This document shows positions 1-8,120 of a stretch of DNA of 64,000 nucleotides, in pieces; positions within the stretch are counted from its first letter, which is position 1, and every line of letters begins with the position of its first letter. The notes beneath the pieces were generated by a model. The model worked only from the letters and a program-made list of their open reading frames with translations. It was not told where the DNA came from and did not search any database. This DNA comes from Candidatus Saccharimonadota bacterium (GTDB lineage: Bacteria > Patescibacteriota > Saccharimonadia > Saccharimonadales > Saccharimonadaceae), in NCBI GenBank assembly GCA_900555265.1, contig UNSL01000002.1, positions 137,740-201,739 of the forward strand, read 5' to 3'. A program made the position numbers and the translations under genes.

Positions 1-1
1 T

Positions 2-778
2 CCAAACGAGTTATTGATCAATAAGTCATTGGCGTTCGGTATTTATCCATATGTGAACGCGGCGGAAGCTCAACTATATTTGTCAAAACAGATGTGGGAA
101 GAAGCTAATCACTTCATGACATTTGAATACATTATTGAGACATTTCCGTTTGATCGCGAGGAAATTTATGCTGCAGGGTTTGGTAAAAAATCATTAGCCG
201 ACAAGGCTGACTTCCAGAATAAGCATTTGGACGTGATGCTTGATCCGAATTTGGATATTTATTCGCTGGAAGGTAAGAAGGACTTTGTTAGGTCTTTGGT
301 GGCGTATAACATCGTGCTGGAGGGAATTTGGTTCTATTCAGGCTTTATGGTTGGTATGAGTTTCCGTCAGCGTAATTTGTTGCGTAATGTTGGCTCGCTG
401 CTGGACTGGATTACTCGTGACGAAAATCTTCACTTGACGTTTGGTATCAATTTGCTTTTGACAATTTTGGACGAGAATCCAGAATTGCAAACACAGGAAT
501 TTGCAGAAGAAATCCGTGGCTTGATTCTGCAGGCAGTGGAGCTTGAGAAGGCTTACAATAAGGACATGTTGCCAAAGGGAATTCTGGGATTGAACGCTGA
601 TTATGTCAATCAGTATGTTATGCATATGACCGACCGACGCTTGCAAGAGCTGGGTTTTGAACCTGAATATAACGTTCCGAACCCAGCCAAATGGATGGCG
701 GCTGCTAACGACACACTGGAATTGGTGAATTTCTTTGAAAGCACAAACACTAGTTACGAAGTTAATACCACGAAGTAA
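2..778 (+). CDS. nrdB: Ribonucleotide reductase small subunit R2, 5'-truncated by window edge
   Basis: The reading frame is open from base 2, so the gene starts upstream of the window; 258 C-terminal residues are visible of roughly 320-350 usual for class I R2. R2 holds the dimetal cofactor that starts radical chemistry in reduction of ribonucleotides to dNTPs, with the large subunit R1. Visible metal-ligand helices: WEEANH (Glu codon 101-103, His 110-112), VLEGIWFY, and DENLH. The residue aligned with the radical tyrosine of E. coli R2 (Tyr122, four after the His of ExxH) is Phe, codon 122-124, as in class Ic enzymes that use a Mn/Fe centre. An adjacent Tyr lies two residues later. The large subunit is presumably upstream and not visible. 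Family call is firm; subclass is inference. Confidence 0.93.
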   Translation, partial: PNELLINKSLAFGIYPYVNAAEAQLYLSKQMWEEANHFMTFEYIIETFPFDREEIYAAGFGKKSLADKADFQNKHLDVMLDPNLDIYSLEGKKDFVRSLVAYNIVLEGIWFYSGFMVGMSFRQRNLLRNVGSLLDWITRDENLHLTFGINLLLTILDENPELQTQEFAEEIRGLILQAVELEKAYNKDMLPKGILGLNADYVNQYVMHMTDRRLQELGFEPEYNVPNPAKWMAAANDTLELVNFFESTNTSYEVNTTK

Positions 779-792
779 TGGGAGTTGATGAT

Positions 793-1188
793 ATGAACGA
801 ATTAGCGAAAGAAATATTAGATACAGTTGAAGTTGGTGCGTTGGCGACGGTGAATGTTAATAGAACGCCTCTGGTAACGCCGCTGCATTTTGCGCATTTT
901 GGTAATTCTATAATTTGGATATCAGAGCCGACTGCGCGCCATTCAGAAAATGCGTTTCGAAACGGTAAGGCGGAATTTGTGGTTTGGGATGATAAAAAGC
1001 GAGCAGTTTTCTTAAAAACTAACGTGACTGAACTTCCAGAATCCGAAAAAGAGGCAGCGATGGTGGCTTATAAAGAGAAGCTGGCTGATTTTATGCCGCG
1101 TTGCCGAAATCAGCAAATATACGTTGCGCCAATTGGCGAACTTGATGAAAAAACTACAACGGGCAATTGGCTGCATTTTATTGCATAA
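793..1188 (+). CDS. Pyridoxamine 5'-phosphate oxidase-like FMN-binding split-barrel protein
   Basis: 131 residues with the pattern of the PNPOx-like split beta-barrel: an N-terminal helix, then a strand GALATVN and the HFAHFGNSIIW hairpin, where family members bind FMN or F420. The exact substrate cannot be told from sequence. An ATG at 778 overlaps the nrdB stop, but the ATG at 793 is preferred because GGAG at 780-783 sits 9 nt upstream of it. It follows nrdB almost directly and is probably cotranscribed. It may be a small flavoprotein reductase; a link to reducing the RNR system is only suggested by position. Confidence 0.75.
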   Translation: MNELAKEILDTVEVGALATVNVNRTPLVTPLHFAHFGNSIIWISEPTARHSENAFRNGKAEFVVWDDKKRAVFLKTNVTELPESEKEAAMVAYKEKLADFMPRCRNQQIYVAPIGELDEKTTTGNWLHFIA

Positions 1189-1245
1189 GCACTATATCTA
1201 GCGTAAAATTAGTTAAGTAACTACTAAATATAGGGGAAAATGAAA

Positions 1246-1419
1246 ATGAACGCAAATCAGATTATTACTGATGACATGACTTTGGAAGAAAAATTGAGTG
1301 CCATTGATGCAGCTCTTAAAGCGGCACAGGAAGCGGCTGACGATCAAGCAAAGTCGAACGGCACTGTTGCGGCACCAGTTGACCCAGCAAGTTTGACTAT
1401 TTGTGACGGTTGCGAATAA
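1246..1419 (+). CDS. Small acidic peptide ending in CxxC (57 aa), unknown
   Basis: A 57-residue reading frame not overlapping any larger gene. ATG 1246 is placed 8-9 nt after AGGGGA (1232-1237); ATG 1240 is in frame but too near the SD. The middle is an Ala/Glu-rich amphipathic helix (about residues 12-35), then a Pro/Ala linker and the terminus DPASLTICDGCE. The stop at 1417-1419 is one base before the pyrG ATG, so pyrG, which lacks its own SD, is likely translationally coupled to it. A CxxC within the last five residues is typical of the redox tail of RNR large subunits, and this lies in an RNR neighbourhood; whether it does that job is speculation. No family recognised. Confidence 0.7.
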   Translation: MNANQIITDDMTLEEKLSAIDAALKAAQEAADDQAKSNGTVAAPVDPASLTICDGCE

Positions 1420-1420
1420 T

Positions 1421-3004
1421 ATGTCGTCACCGCGCAAATATATATTTGTTACGGGTGGTGTATTGTCTGGTGTAGGCAAGGGAATTACTGCTGCTAGTAT
1501 TGGCGCTGTCCTTCAAGCTAAAGGAATTTCTGTTTCGGTCCAAAAGTGTGATCCATATTTGAATGTTGATGCTGGACTATTGAATCCAAAAGAGCATGGC
1601 GAATGTTTTGTGACAAAAGATGGTGCTGAAACTGACTTAGACTTGGGTCATTATGAGCGTTTTTTGGATTTGGAATTAACGCAAAAAAATGCGACATTAT
1701 CCGGCCGATTATTGCGTGATTTGATTGCGGACGAGAGAGCTGGTAAATTCGGTGGTCAAACAGTACAAATGGTCCCTCATTTAACTAATTCTATTAAGAA
1801 AGCTATTCATTTGGCTGCTGAAGGTGATGTTCATATTGTAGAGATCGGCGGCACGGTCGGTGACTATGAAGGACTCAGTTTTATTGAAGCTATTCGAGGA
1901 TTTGCTCTAGATGTTGGTCGCGAAAATTGTCTATTTGTTCATGTCGTATATGTGCCGTTTTTAGAGGCGTCGCATGAATATAAGACAAAACCTGCTCAAA
2001 ACGCCTTGGCTGATTTGCGTGGTTTTGGAATTATGCCTGATGTCGTGGCAGTTCGTACGGAAGGTCACGATAAACCGCCGCGTAGTATTGGCGAGAAAAT
2101 TTCTATTTCGTCTGGTATTCGCAGCGAAGGAATCGTGATGATGCCAAATGTCGATACTGTATATGAAGTTCCACTAACGGTGTACCGCGACTTAGGCAAG
2201 CTACTTGGCGAATTTACTAATAATTCAGTTGAGCCAGATTTACGACGTTGGCAACATTTAGCCAAGCGAGATACGTCAGAGTATGCTAAGCGTGTTACGG
2301 TAGGTTTGGTTGCTAAATATATAGACAATTCTGACACATATTTATCTGTAACAGAGGCACTTAAGTCTGCGGCTTGGGCAAACAAAAGTGAGATATCTAT
2401 AAAATGGATTAATGCTGAGACTGCAAATGAAGCAGATTTTGACGGTGTTGATGCTATTGTTGTTCCGGGGGGATTTGGATCTCGTGGTGTAGAAGGTAAG
2501 ATTGCTGCTGCAAAGTATTGCTTAATGAAAGATAAACCATATTTGGGTATTTGTTTGGGAATGCAGGTTGCAGTTATTGCCGCGGCGCGTTTGGGAGGCT
2601 TGACAAACGCTAATAGCGAAGAATTCGGCGCTGATTCTGATAACAACGTAGTGTACATTATGGATGGACAGCAAGGCAAAGAGTCTACAGGAGGGACTAT
2701 GCGTCTTGGGGATTATGTAGCTAACCTAAAGCCAGGCTCCGTTATTTCCAAGACATACGATGCAACTGAAGTAGTTGAACGTCATCGTCATCGATATGAA
2801 GTGAATCAAAAGTTTATTCAAGAAATTGAACGAGGAGGCTTGATTGTCTCTGGAACTTCACCAGATGGTAAGTTAGTAGAATTTGTTGAGGCGCCAGACC
2901 ATCGATATTTTGTCGCAACGCAAGCACATCCAGAATTTAAGTCACGACCGTTTCGTTCACATCCGTTGTTCTTTGGTTTGATTAGATCTATATTGACAAA
3001 ATAG
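1421..3004 (+). CDS. pyrG: CTP synthase
   Basis: CTP synthase makes CTP from UTP, ATP and glutamine, the last step of pyrimidine nucleotide synthesis. 527 residues, the usual length. The N-terminal amidoligase has the P-loop-like GGVLSGVGKG (residues about 13-22) and EIGGTVGDYEG; the C-terminal class I glutamine amidotransferase domain has the nucleophile Cys about residue 377 in GICLGMQ and the His/Glu of HPEF near the end. The reading frame extends upstream to 1403, but ATG 1421 gives the conserved N-terminus (KYIFVTGG). It follows the small CxxC gene with one base between stop and start. Its last codons carry the -35 of the next promoter. Confidence 0.97.
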   Translation: MSSPRKYIFVTGGVLSGVGKGITAASIGAVLQAKGISVSVQKCDPYLNVDAGLLNPKEHGECFVTKDGAETDLDLGHYERFLDLELTQKNATLSGRLLRDLIADERAGKFGGQTVQMVPHLTNSIKKAIHLAAEGDVHIVEIGGTVGDYEGLSFIEAIRGFALDVGRENCLFVHVVYVPFLEASHEYKTKPAQNALADLRGFGIMPDVVAVRTEGHDKPPRSIGEKISISSGIRSEGIVMMPNVDTVYEVPLTVYRDLGKLLGEFTNNSVEPDLRRWQHLAKRDTSEYAKRVTVGLVAKYIDNSDTYLSVTEALKSAAWANKSEISIKWINAETANEADFDGVDAIVVPGGFGSRGVEGKIAAAKYCLMKDKPYLGICLGMQVAVIAAARLGGLTNANSEEFGADSDNNVVYIMDGQQGKESTGGTMRLGDYVANLKPGSVISKTYDATEVVERHRHRYEVNQKFIQEIERGGLIVSGTSPDGKLVEFVEAPDHRYFVATQAHPEFKSRPFRSHPLFFGLIRSILTK

Positions 3005-3022
3005 GGTTTTATATTGTATAAT
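2993..3022 (+). promoter_or_regulatory. Sigma-70-type promoter for acyltransferase pair
   Basis: TTGACA (2993-2998), 18-bp spacer, TATAAT (3017-3022): a consensus promoter overlapping the pyrG stop. The expected start site, about 3029, is only about 4 nt before the GTG at 3033, so the transcript is almost leaderless. Confidence 0.88.
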
Positions 3023-3032
3023 CAAGAGCATC

Positions 3033-3932
3033 GTGAAAAAAATTGAGACTTTTTCAGGATCTGAGGATATAGAAGAGATTAAACAGTGCGCTAAAAAGGG
3101 CGCATCTGAAGGTCTGTATGATCCGAGCCCAAGAAGACTGCGCATTCCTCTTGAGTTGGCTACTGGTTTGCTTGGTAATGTGGATGTTGTTGTTGAGGGG
3201 GCTGATAATCTTTTTAAGGCAACTAAGAAAACCGAGGAAAACAAGGGTGTTATATTTGCTACGAGTCACCTAACGGACGTTGATGTTTCGACTGTTGCTA
3301 GCGTAGTTTCTGAGTTTAGACATATAGGCGTGACAGTAGCCTCCACTAATATGGGTCTTTGGCATCAGAGGATACCATATAAACTTGTTGGGATGGATAA
3401 CTTTTTTCAGGTTCCGTATGTAAGAGATCCGTCTGTGGAAAAAGATGCTATTGATAATAAGTACGCGTTGCCGTTTAATGGTGACGATTACTTAGGTCTG
3501 CAAGAAAAAATAACAGATAGTGGACTTTCTATTATTACTGCAGCGCATAACCCGATGAGCAATATTGGGATAAAAAATGACGGTGAACTGCCAGAAAAGG
3601 CGGGTAAATTAGCTCCTCATCTAAGCCTGGCGACGGGCGCTACTATAATTCCTGTACTTATGCAGGTTGAGGGTCAGAAGAGAAATCCAAACCAACTTAA
3701 TGACAATGCGATACATCCAAAACAGTATTTAGGTAAAAAAACTGTGCGACTGGTATTTGGTGAGACTATTAAGCCTAGTCCTGATGAAGTTGAAGCTTAT
3801 GCCAATGTTTCGCGTGAAGCGTCTTACTCAAAGGCGGCTCGTGAAGAGCAGTGTCGCATATTGGAGGCGTTTGGTGGGAAGGCGATATTGGGGTATATGC
3901 GTGATAAATATGATCCGGTATTGGCTGCGTAA
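3033..3932 (+). CDS. PlsC-like (LPLAT superfamily) acyltransferase-like protein 1
   Basis: 299 residues, GTG start fixed by the promoter ending at 3022. The central part resembles lysophosphatidic acid acyltransferases: an HX4D box HLTDVD after the strand GVIFATS, then a second block near YVRDP and a third IITAAHNP. In the family the His/Asp pair catalyses acyl transfer from acyl-ACP/CoA to a glycerol-phosphate backbone. No membrane segment is obvious. It is the first of two tandem, divergent copies with their own promoter; the pair could remodel lipids taken from a host, since CPR organisms usually lack fatty acid synthesis. Superfamily likely; substrate unknown. Confidence 0.68.
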   Translation: MKKIETFSGSEDIEEIKQCAKKGASEGLYDPSPRRLRIPLELATGLLGNVDVVVEGADNLFKATKKTEENKGVIFATSHLTDVDVSTVASVVSEFRHIGVTVASTNMGLWHQRIPYKLVGMDNFFQVPYVRDPSVEKDAIDNKYALPFNGDDYLGLQEKITDSGLSIITAAHNPMSNIGIKNDGELPEKAGKLAPHLSLATGATIIPVLMQVEGQKRNPNQLNDNAIHPKQYLGKKTVRLVFGETIKPSPDEVEAYANVSREASYSKAAREEQCRILEAFGGKAILGYMRDKYDPVLAA

Positions 3933-3950
3933 TAAGGAGAGATAGCTAAA

Positions 3951-4973
3951 ATGGCTGCAGGAATAGATAAATTTATCCCAACCTCAGAAGAGCAAGAATT
4001 GTTCAATAAAGTTTTCTATCCAGAAATCACTGAAGAGTCTGATATTGACGTAAAAGAAATTGAGCCACAGAGAGAGGGTTTTTCTCTGTCGGTTGCGCTT
4101 GGTTCTCTTAAGAAATGGGTGCGTGTTAAACGAGAAAAGCACAGCAAACCTTTTGGACTAACTAACAATTCGGTGGTAGAAAAACTTGAGGCAGCTGGAG
4201 AAGAATTGGGATTGCCAGAAACAGACGTTCGGCTTTCCTCCGGACTTAAGCTGCTGATGGGCTTAATGCATGGCAAAAAGGAAGTTGAAATAATTGGCGA
4301 AGATATCTTAATTGAAGCCGCCAAAAAAGCCAAAGAAGAAGGCAAGGGAAGTGTTATAGCGCCAACACATTTCAATGGAGAAGATGTCCCTACGGCTAGT
4401 TACTTAGCGTCTTTGTTGAACAAAATTAATATTGGCGTAGCGTCGACTAATAGAGATTGGATTAAGAAGGGCGTTGGCGGAATCAACCTAGAAGCTATAC
4501 AGTATCTTGCGTTTGGCGCTAAAAACTTTTTTGGTGTGCCATATGAATGGGTAGATAAAAAGAGTAAAAAACCGGTTCACTTTTCAACAGACCATTACGA
4601 AGAAGCGGTTAAATTTGTTGAGGATGGTGGATCTTTGGTTTTGGCTGGATATTCAGCGGATGACTCAGTAGGCTCAAAGCCTCGCAGTGAAATGGGCTCT
4701 GCAGCGATTCATACGGCATTGAAATCTGGCGCAGACTTGATATTTGTTTACGTATCGTCAGAGGACAAGAAACTTACTATTAGGGTCATGGAAGATGAGG
4801 ATGGTATGCTTGCGGTGTTTAGCAATTCATATAGAAAGGCGCTAGAGATGAAGGACTCTGATGTATCCGAGCGTTTATTATCGTCATGCAAAGAGTACTT
4901 AAAAGACAGCGAAATAGGTAGGGTTATAGCAGAAGAATATAAGCGCCGATCGGACAAAAATAAAGCCAAGTAA
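3951..4973 (+). CDS. PlsC-like (LPLAT superfamily) acyltransferase-like protein 2
   Basis: 340 residues, ATG preceded by AAGGAG at 3935-3940. The HX4D box is HFNGED, in the same position relative to the preceding strand (GSVIAPT) as in the neighbour, and the following VGVASTNR-like strand and GVPYEWV block are also shared. A longer, charged N-terminal part (about 80 residues) is the main difference. Separated from gene 1 by 18 bp, so one operon. The pattern suggests an old duplication followed by divergence, perhaps two specificities or a heteromeric enzyme. The C-terminus is rich in Lys/Glu. Function beyond the fold is not supported by the sequence. Confidence 0.65.
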   Translation: MAAGIDKFIPTSEEQELFNKVFYPEITEESDIDVKEIEPQREGFSLSVALGSLKKWVRVKREKHSKPFGLTNNSVVEKLEAAGEELGLPETDVRLSSGLKLLMGLMHGKKEVEIIGEDILIEAAKKAKEEGKGSVIAPTHFNGEDVPTASYLASLLNKINIGVASTNRDWIKKGVGGINLEAIQYLAFGAKNFFGVPYEWVDKKSKKPVHFSTDHYEEAVKFVEDGGSLVLAGYSADDSVGSKPRSEMGSAAIHTALKSGADLIFVYVSSEDKKLTIRVMEDEDGMLAVFSNSYRKALEMKDSDVSERLLSSCKEYLKDSEIGRVIAEEYKRRSDKNKAK

Positions 4974-4994
4974 GTGGTCGCAAGGTTCTAGTTA

Positions 4995-5023
4995 TTGACA
5001 AAATAAAAATAATGTGATATCAT
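4995..5023 (+). promoter_or_regulatory. Promoter for the 52-aa ORF
   Basis: TTGACA (4995-5000), 17-bp spacer, TATCAT (5018-5023). Start site about 5030 gives a 30-nt leader with an AAAGGA SD before the ATG at 5060. Confidence 0.8.
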
Positions 5024-5059
5024 TTTACTGTATAAAAAATTAAAACAAAAAGGAATAAA

Positions 5060-5218
5060 ATGGCTGAAGAAAAAGATATTCACGGACTTACCGAAGGCAT
5101 ATTGAGTCGAGACGATATGTCGGCGTTGACATATGTATTACAACACGTTAAGGGTGCCAGTCCAAGTTCGGCGACGAAATTAAGTCTGGAACTGGAAGAG
5201 CTTGACGAAACTGCGTAG
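5060..5218 (+). CDS. Small hypothetical protein (52 aa)
   Basis: A 52-residue acidic protein beginning MAEEKDIHGL, with its own consensus promoter and an AGGAA ribosome site 5 nt before ATG. It reads as two short helices joined by a Gly/Ser/Pro turn (VKGASPSSATK) and has no Cys and no membrane segment. It stands alone between the acyltransferase pair and argS. No family recognised; the promoter, SD and good codon pattern are the grounds for calling it a gene. Confidence 0.65.
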   Translation: MAEEKDIHGLTEGILSRDDMSALTYVLQHVKGASPSSATKLSLELEELDETA

Positions 5219-5250
5219 AGATTTAGCTAGATAATAGTCCACCTCTGTTG

Positions 5251-5256
5251 TATACT
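5251..5256 (+). promoter_or_regulatory. -10 element of argS, leaderless
   Basis: TATACT ends 7 nt before the argS ATG; no SD lies between. The -35 is weak. Predicted transcript starts at or next to the start codon. Confidence 0.7.
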
Positions 5257-5263
5257 AGACAGT

Positions 5264-6895
5264 ATGGAACAGATTATTTCTCAAGTAGTGAAGCAACTTT
5301 TTGATCAAGATATATCGGTACAATTGACACGTCCTGATCCGAAGTTTGGTGACTTTGCTACAAATGTGGCGTTGCAATTGGCTAAGCCGCTAGGGAAGAA
5401 TCCGCGTGAAATTGCGGAGATGATTGCTGAAAATCTGCGCAAGGAAGAGGAGTTTAGTGAAGTAAGCGTGGCTGGTCCAGGTTTTATCAATGTAAAACTG
5501 AGCGATCAATCCGTTCTAAATTCTTTGAAAAAAGAGCCAACGACGAAGCGCGCCGGTCAGACGGTTGTAATTGAAACCAATTGTCCGAATCCATTTAAGG
5601 CTATGCATATCGGACACGCTTTGAATGCGATTTTGGCGGACACGATGGCTAATTTGTTGGCGGTTGATGGCGCAATTGTGCATCGAGTGAGTTATCACGG
5701 TGATGTCGGAACACATGTCGGTAAAAGTATGTGGGCGATTTTGCGTGAGATTGACGGCGATGTAAATAAATTGAACGAAATCCCAGCTGATAAGCGAAAT
5801 GAATTTATGAGTCGCATGTACGTTGAAGGTGCGCGTGCGGCGAAAGAATCTCCAGAGGCAAAGGCAGAAATTGATGAACTGGCTAAACAGTCATTCGTCC
5901 TAGATGATCCGCTATATAAACAAGTTTACGAAATATGTAAAAGTTGGAGTTTTGACGAAATTGACTCTAATGTTGGGCGACTTGGAAACGTGCCGATTGA
6001 GCGACGTTACGTTGAGAGCGAAACTGAAGAATTAGGAAAATCTTTAATTAAAGAAAAAACTCCAGAGGTGTTTACTAAGTCTGACGGTGCGTATGTTTTT
6101 AAGGGCAGCAAATACGGCGCGTTCGATAATGTGTTCATCGGATCTCATGGCAATGGTCTTTATGGGGCGCATGATATGGGATTGATCCAGTTGAAATATA
6201 AGGATTATCCGAATTTGGACTTATCGATTACGGTGAACGGCGAGGAGCAAGCAGCATACTTCCGCGGCGTGATTGCGGCTAGTGAATTGTCGATTCCGGC
6301 TTTGAAAGGAAAATTGTTCAATTACGCAACTGGCTTGGTTAAATTGACAACTGGAAAAATGAGTTCTCGAACGGGTGAGGTTGTTACAATTGGCTGGCTG
6401 TTTGACGAGTTTAAGAAGGCAATTGAAAATGCTGGCGGCGAGCCAACTGACGACGTGATCGCTGGCGCGCTCCGTTATCAATTCTTGAAAGTGAAGATCG
6501 GCGGCGACGTCATATTTGATATTAACGACGCGGTAAGTTTGACAGGAAATACGGGAAGCTATTTGCAATACGCCCATGCTCGAGCGCGAGGTATTTTAGC
6601 TAAATCCGATAAAGAAATCGCCTTTCCGACAGAGTTGTTTGATGAAGATAAGATGCTGGTCAGAAAGTTGAGTGAGTATGTGGACGTGGTTGACCGCGCC
6701 AAAGAAAGTCTTGAGCCTCATCACATTTGTACGTATTTATTTGAATTGGCGCAGGAATTTAATCGATATTACGAGAAAAATCAGGTTATTGGTAGCGACA
6801 AAGAAGCACATCGCGTAGGAATAGTGGCAATTTATGCGGATATTCTTAAAGCTGGATTGGCTATTTTGGGAATCGTGGCACCAAATAAGATATAA
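5264..6895 (+). CDS. argS: Arginyl-tRNA synthetase
   Basis: Charges tRNA-Arg with arginine. 543 residues. N-terminal additional domain (FGDFATNVAL, about residues 28-37) for D-loop recognition, class I signature HIGH at 115-118 (preceded by NCPNPFKAM), KMSSR about 365-369 as the KMSKS loop, and an anticodon-binding DALR domain with LQYAHARARGIL. All catalytic motifs intact. The -10 box 7 nt upstream suggests a leaderless mRNA. A tRNA-Arg(CCU) gene is in this window at 55000. Confidence 0.97.
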   Translation: MEQIISQVVKQLFDQDISVQLTRPDPKFGDFATNVALQLAKPLGKNPREIAEMIAENLRKEEEFSEVSVAGPGFINVKLSDQSVLNSLKKEPTTKRAGQTVVIETNCPNPFKAMHIGHALNAILADTMANLLAVDGAIVHRVSYHGDVGTHVGKSMWAILREIDGDVNKLNEIPADKRNEFMSRMYVEGARAAKESPEAKAEIDELAKQSFVLDDPLYKQVYEICKSWSFDEIDSNVGRLGNVPIERRYVESETEELGKSLIKEKTPEVFTKSDGAYVFKGSKYGAFDNVFIGSHGNGLYGAHDMGLIQLKYKDYPNLDLSITVNGEEQAAYFRGVIAASELSIPALKGKLFNYATGLVKLTTGKMSSRTGEVVTIGWLFDEFKKAIENAGGEPTDDVIAGALRYQFLKVKIGGDVIFDINDAVSLTGNTGSYLQYAHARARGILAKSDKEIAFPTELFDEDKMLVRKLSEYVDVVDRAKESLEPHHICTYLFELAQEFNRYYEKNQVIGSDKEAHRVGIVAIYADILKAGLAILGIVAPNKI

Positions 6896-6929
6896 TATCC
6901 AATAATAAATAATAAAAGGAGAATTTATT

Positions 6930-7367
6930 ATGGCAAAACCTAGTGTTGATAAATCGGCTAAAAAGTTGGTTTCTAAGAGTGCTAAGGCAGCCGCGAAAGT
7001 TGCTGCCATTAAAGAGAAGAAAATTGCGGGTACAGTGATAAAAGACACTCACATGGCTGGATTTGTTAATTTTATTCGCGAACAGGGTGTTGTCGGTATG
7101 GCGGTTGGTTTGGCAATCGGTACCGCAGTTGGTGATACTGTGAAAAAAATGGTAACAGCATTTATTGATCCGCTAGTACAGTTGATTGTCGGTTCTCAGC
7201 AAGGGTTGCAGTCGGCATCATTCACACTAGAAATTGCTGGACGCAAGGGTGAATTTTTATACGGAGCGTTTATTAGCTCATTGATCACTTTGGTTGCAGT
7301 TGCATTTATTATTTATGCAATTATTCACTTTTTGAAGCTCGACAAGTTAGATAAGAAAAAAGACTAG
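6930..7367 (+). CDS. mscL: Large-conductance mechanosensitive channel
   Basis: 145 residues. MscL opens under high membrane tension and releases solutes on osmotic downshock. The core begins at about residue 46 (FVNFIREQGVVGMAVG), the N-terminal amphipathic helix and TM1; a second membrane segment is at about 112-132, followed by a Lys/Asp-rich tail. An unusual Lys/Ala-rich N-terminal extension of about 45 residues precedes the channel, with an AAGGAG site 8 nt before ATG 6930 supporting the long form. It follows argS by 34 bp. Confidence 0.9.
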   Translation: MAKPSVDKSAKKLVSKSAKAAAKVAAIKEKKIAGTVIKDTHMAGFVNFIREQGVVGMAVGLAIGTAVGDTVKKMVTAFIDPLVQLIVGSQQGLQSASFTLEIAGRKGEFLYGAFISSLITLVAVAFIIYAIIHFLKLDKLDKKKD

Positions 7368-7372
7368 TACAT

Positions 7373-8077
7373 TTAACTAATAAGCGTACCAACAGATTCT
7401 CCGCGAGTTGCGCGGAGAATATTTCCGTCTGTTAGCAGGTCGCAAATGATGACTGGAATATGCTCGTCCATTGCTAATCCAATTGCTGCCTTATCCATAA
7501 CGGCAATGTTAGGATTTGTTAGGGCTTCCTGATAAGACAGATGATCGATTTTAACGGCGTCAGGGAATTTCATAGGATCTTTGTCGTAAACTCCGTCGAC
7601 CTTCGTCGTTTTAATCACGGCGTCGCACTGCATTTCCAGTGCCAGATTTAATGCTGCAGTATCAGTAGTCAGGAATGGTCGGCCGGTGCCGCACGCCACG
7701 ATTACGATGCGGTTTTTCTTAATATGGCTAATGGCGCGTCGGAAAGTATAGTGATCAATAAATTGATTCACTTCGACCGTGGACAATGCGCGAGTTGGCA
7801 ATCCTGCGTCGTTCAATACGTCCGCCAGCGCAATGGCATTCATTAGCGTAGAAAGCATGCCGATATTATGAGCGGAAACAGGTTGAATTCCATGACCGAT
7901 GATTTGATTGCCGCGAACGTAATTGCCGCCACCAACCATAATTACAATTTCAGCCCCGTCGTCCAGCGCTGGTCGAATTTGTTCAGCAATCCAGCGAGCG
8001 CGTTTTGGGTCAAAGCCGCTGGCGAATTCGCCTTGAAGTTGTTCACCTGATAATTTGAGTAGGATGCGTTTTGTCAT
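7373..8077 (-). CDS. pyrH: UMP kinase
   Basis: Phosphorylates UMP to UDP, upstream of CTP synthase encoded in the same window. 234 residues of the amino acid kinase fold: N-terminal KRILLKLSGEQLQG, GGGNYVRG, the TTDTAALNLALEM block and a DGVYDKDP motif that binds nucleotide. Convergent with mscL, 5 bp apart, without a recognisable terminator. A -10 box TAAACT ends exactly 6 nt before the ATG on this strand. Confidence 0.96.
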   Translation of the reverse strand: MTKRILLKLSGEQLQGEFASGFDPKRARWIAEQIRPALDDGAEIVIMVGGGNYVRGNQIIGHGIQPVSAHNIGMLSTLMNAIALADVLNDAGLPTRALSTVEVNQFIDHYTFRRAISHIKKNRIVIVACGTGRPFLTTDTAALNLALEMQCDAVIKTTKVDGVYDKDPMKFPDAVKIDHLSYQEALTNPNIAVMDKAAIGLAMDEHIPVIICDLLTDGNILRATRGESVGTLIS

Positions 8078-8083
8078 GATTTT

Positions 8084-8112
8084 AGTTTAGCACGCCTTAT
8101 GGAAGTGGTAAA
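8084..8112 (-). promoter_or_regulatory. pyrH promoter, leaderless
   Basis: On the minus strand TTTACC (8112-8107), 17 bp, TAAACT (8089-8084), 6 nt, ATG. Its -35 overlaps the orn -10, so the two divergent genes share promoter DNA. Confidence 0.6.
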
Positions 8113-8114
8113 AT
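8109..8114 (+). promoter_or_regulatory. -10 element of orn, leaderless
   Basis: TAAAAT ends 6 nt before ATG 8121. No SD is present in the 6-nt interval. Confidence 0.7.
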
Positions 8115-8120
8115 AGAGAT

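Noticed and set aside
2065-2679. 204-codon open frame antisense to pyrG
   Set aside because: Shadow of pyrG codon bias; no SD or promoter and Ser/Pro/Thr-rich composition typical of antisense frames.
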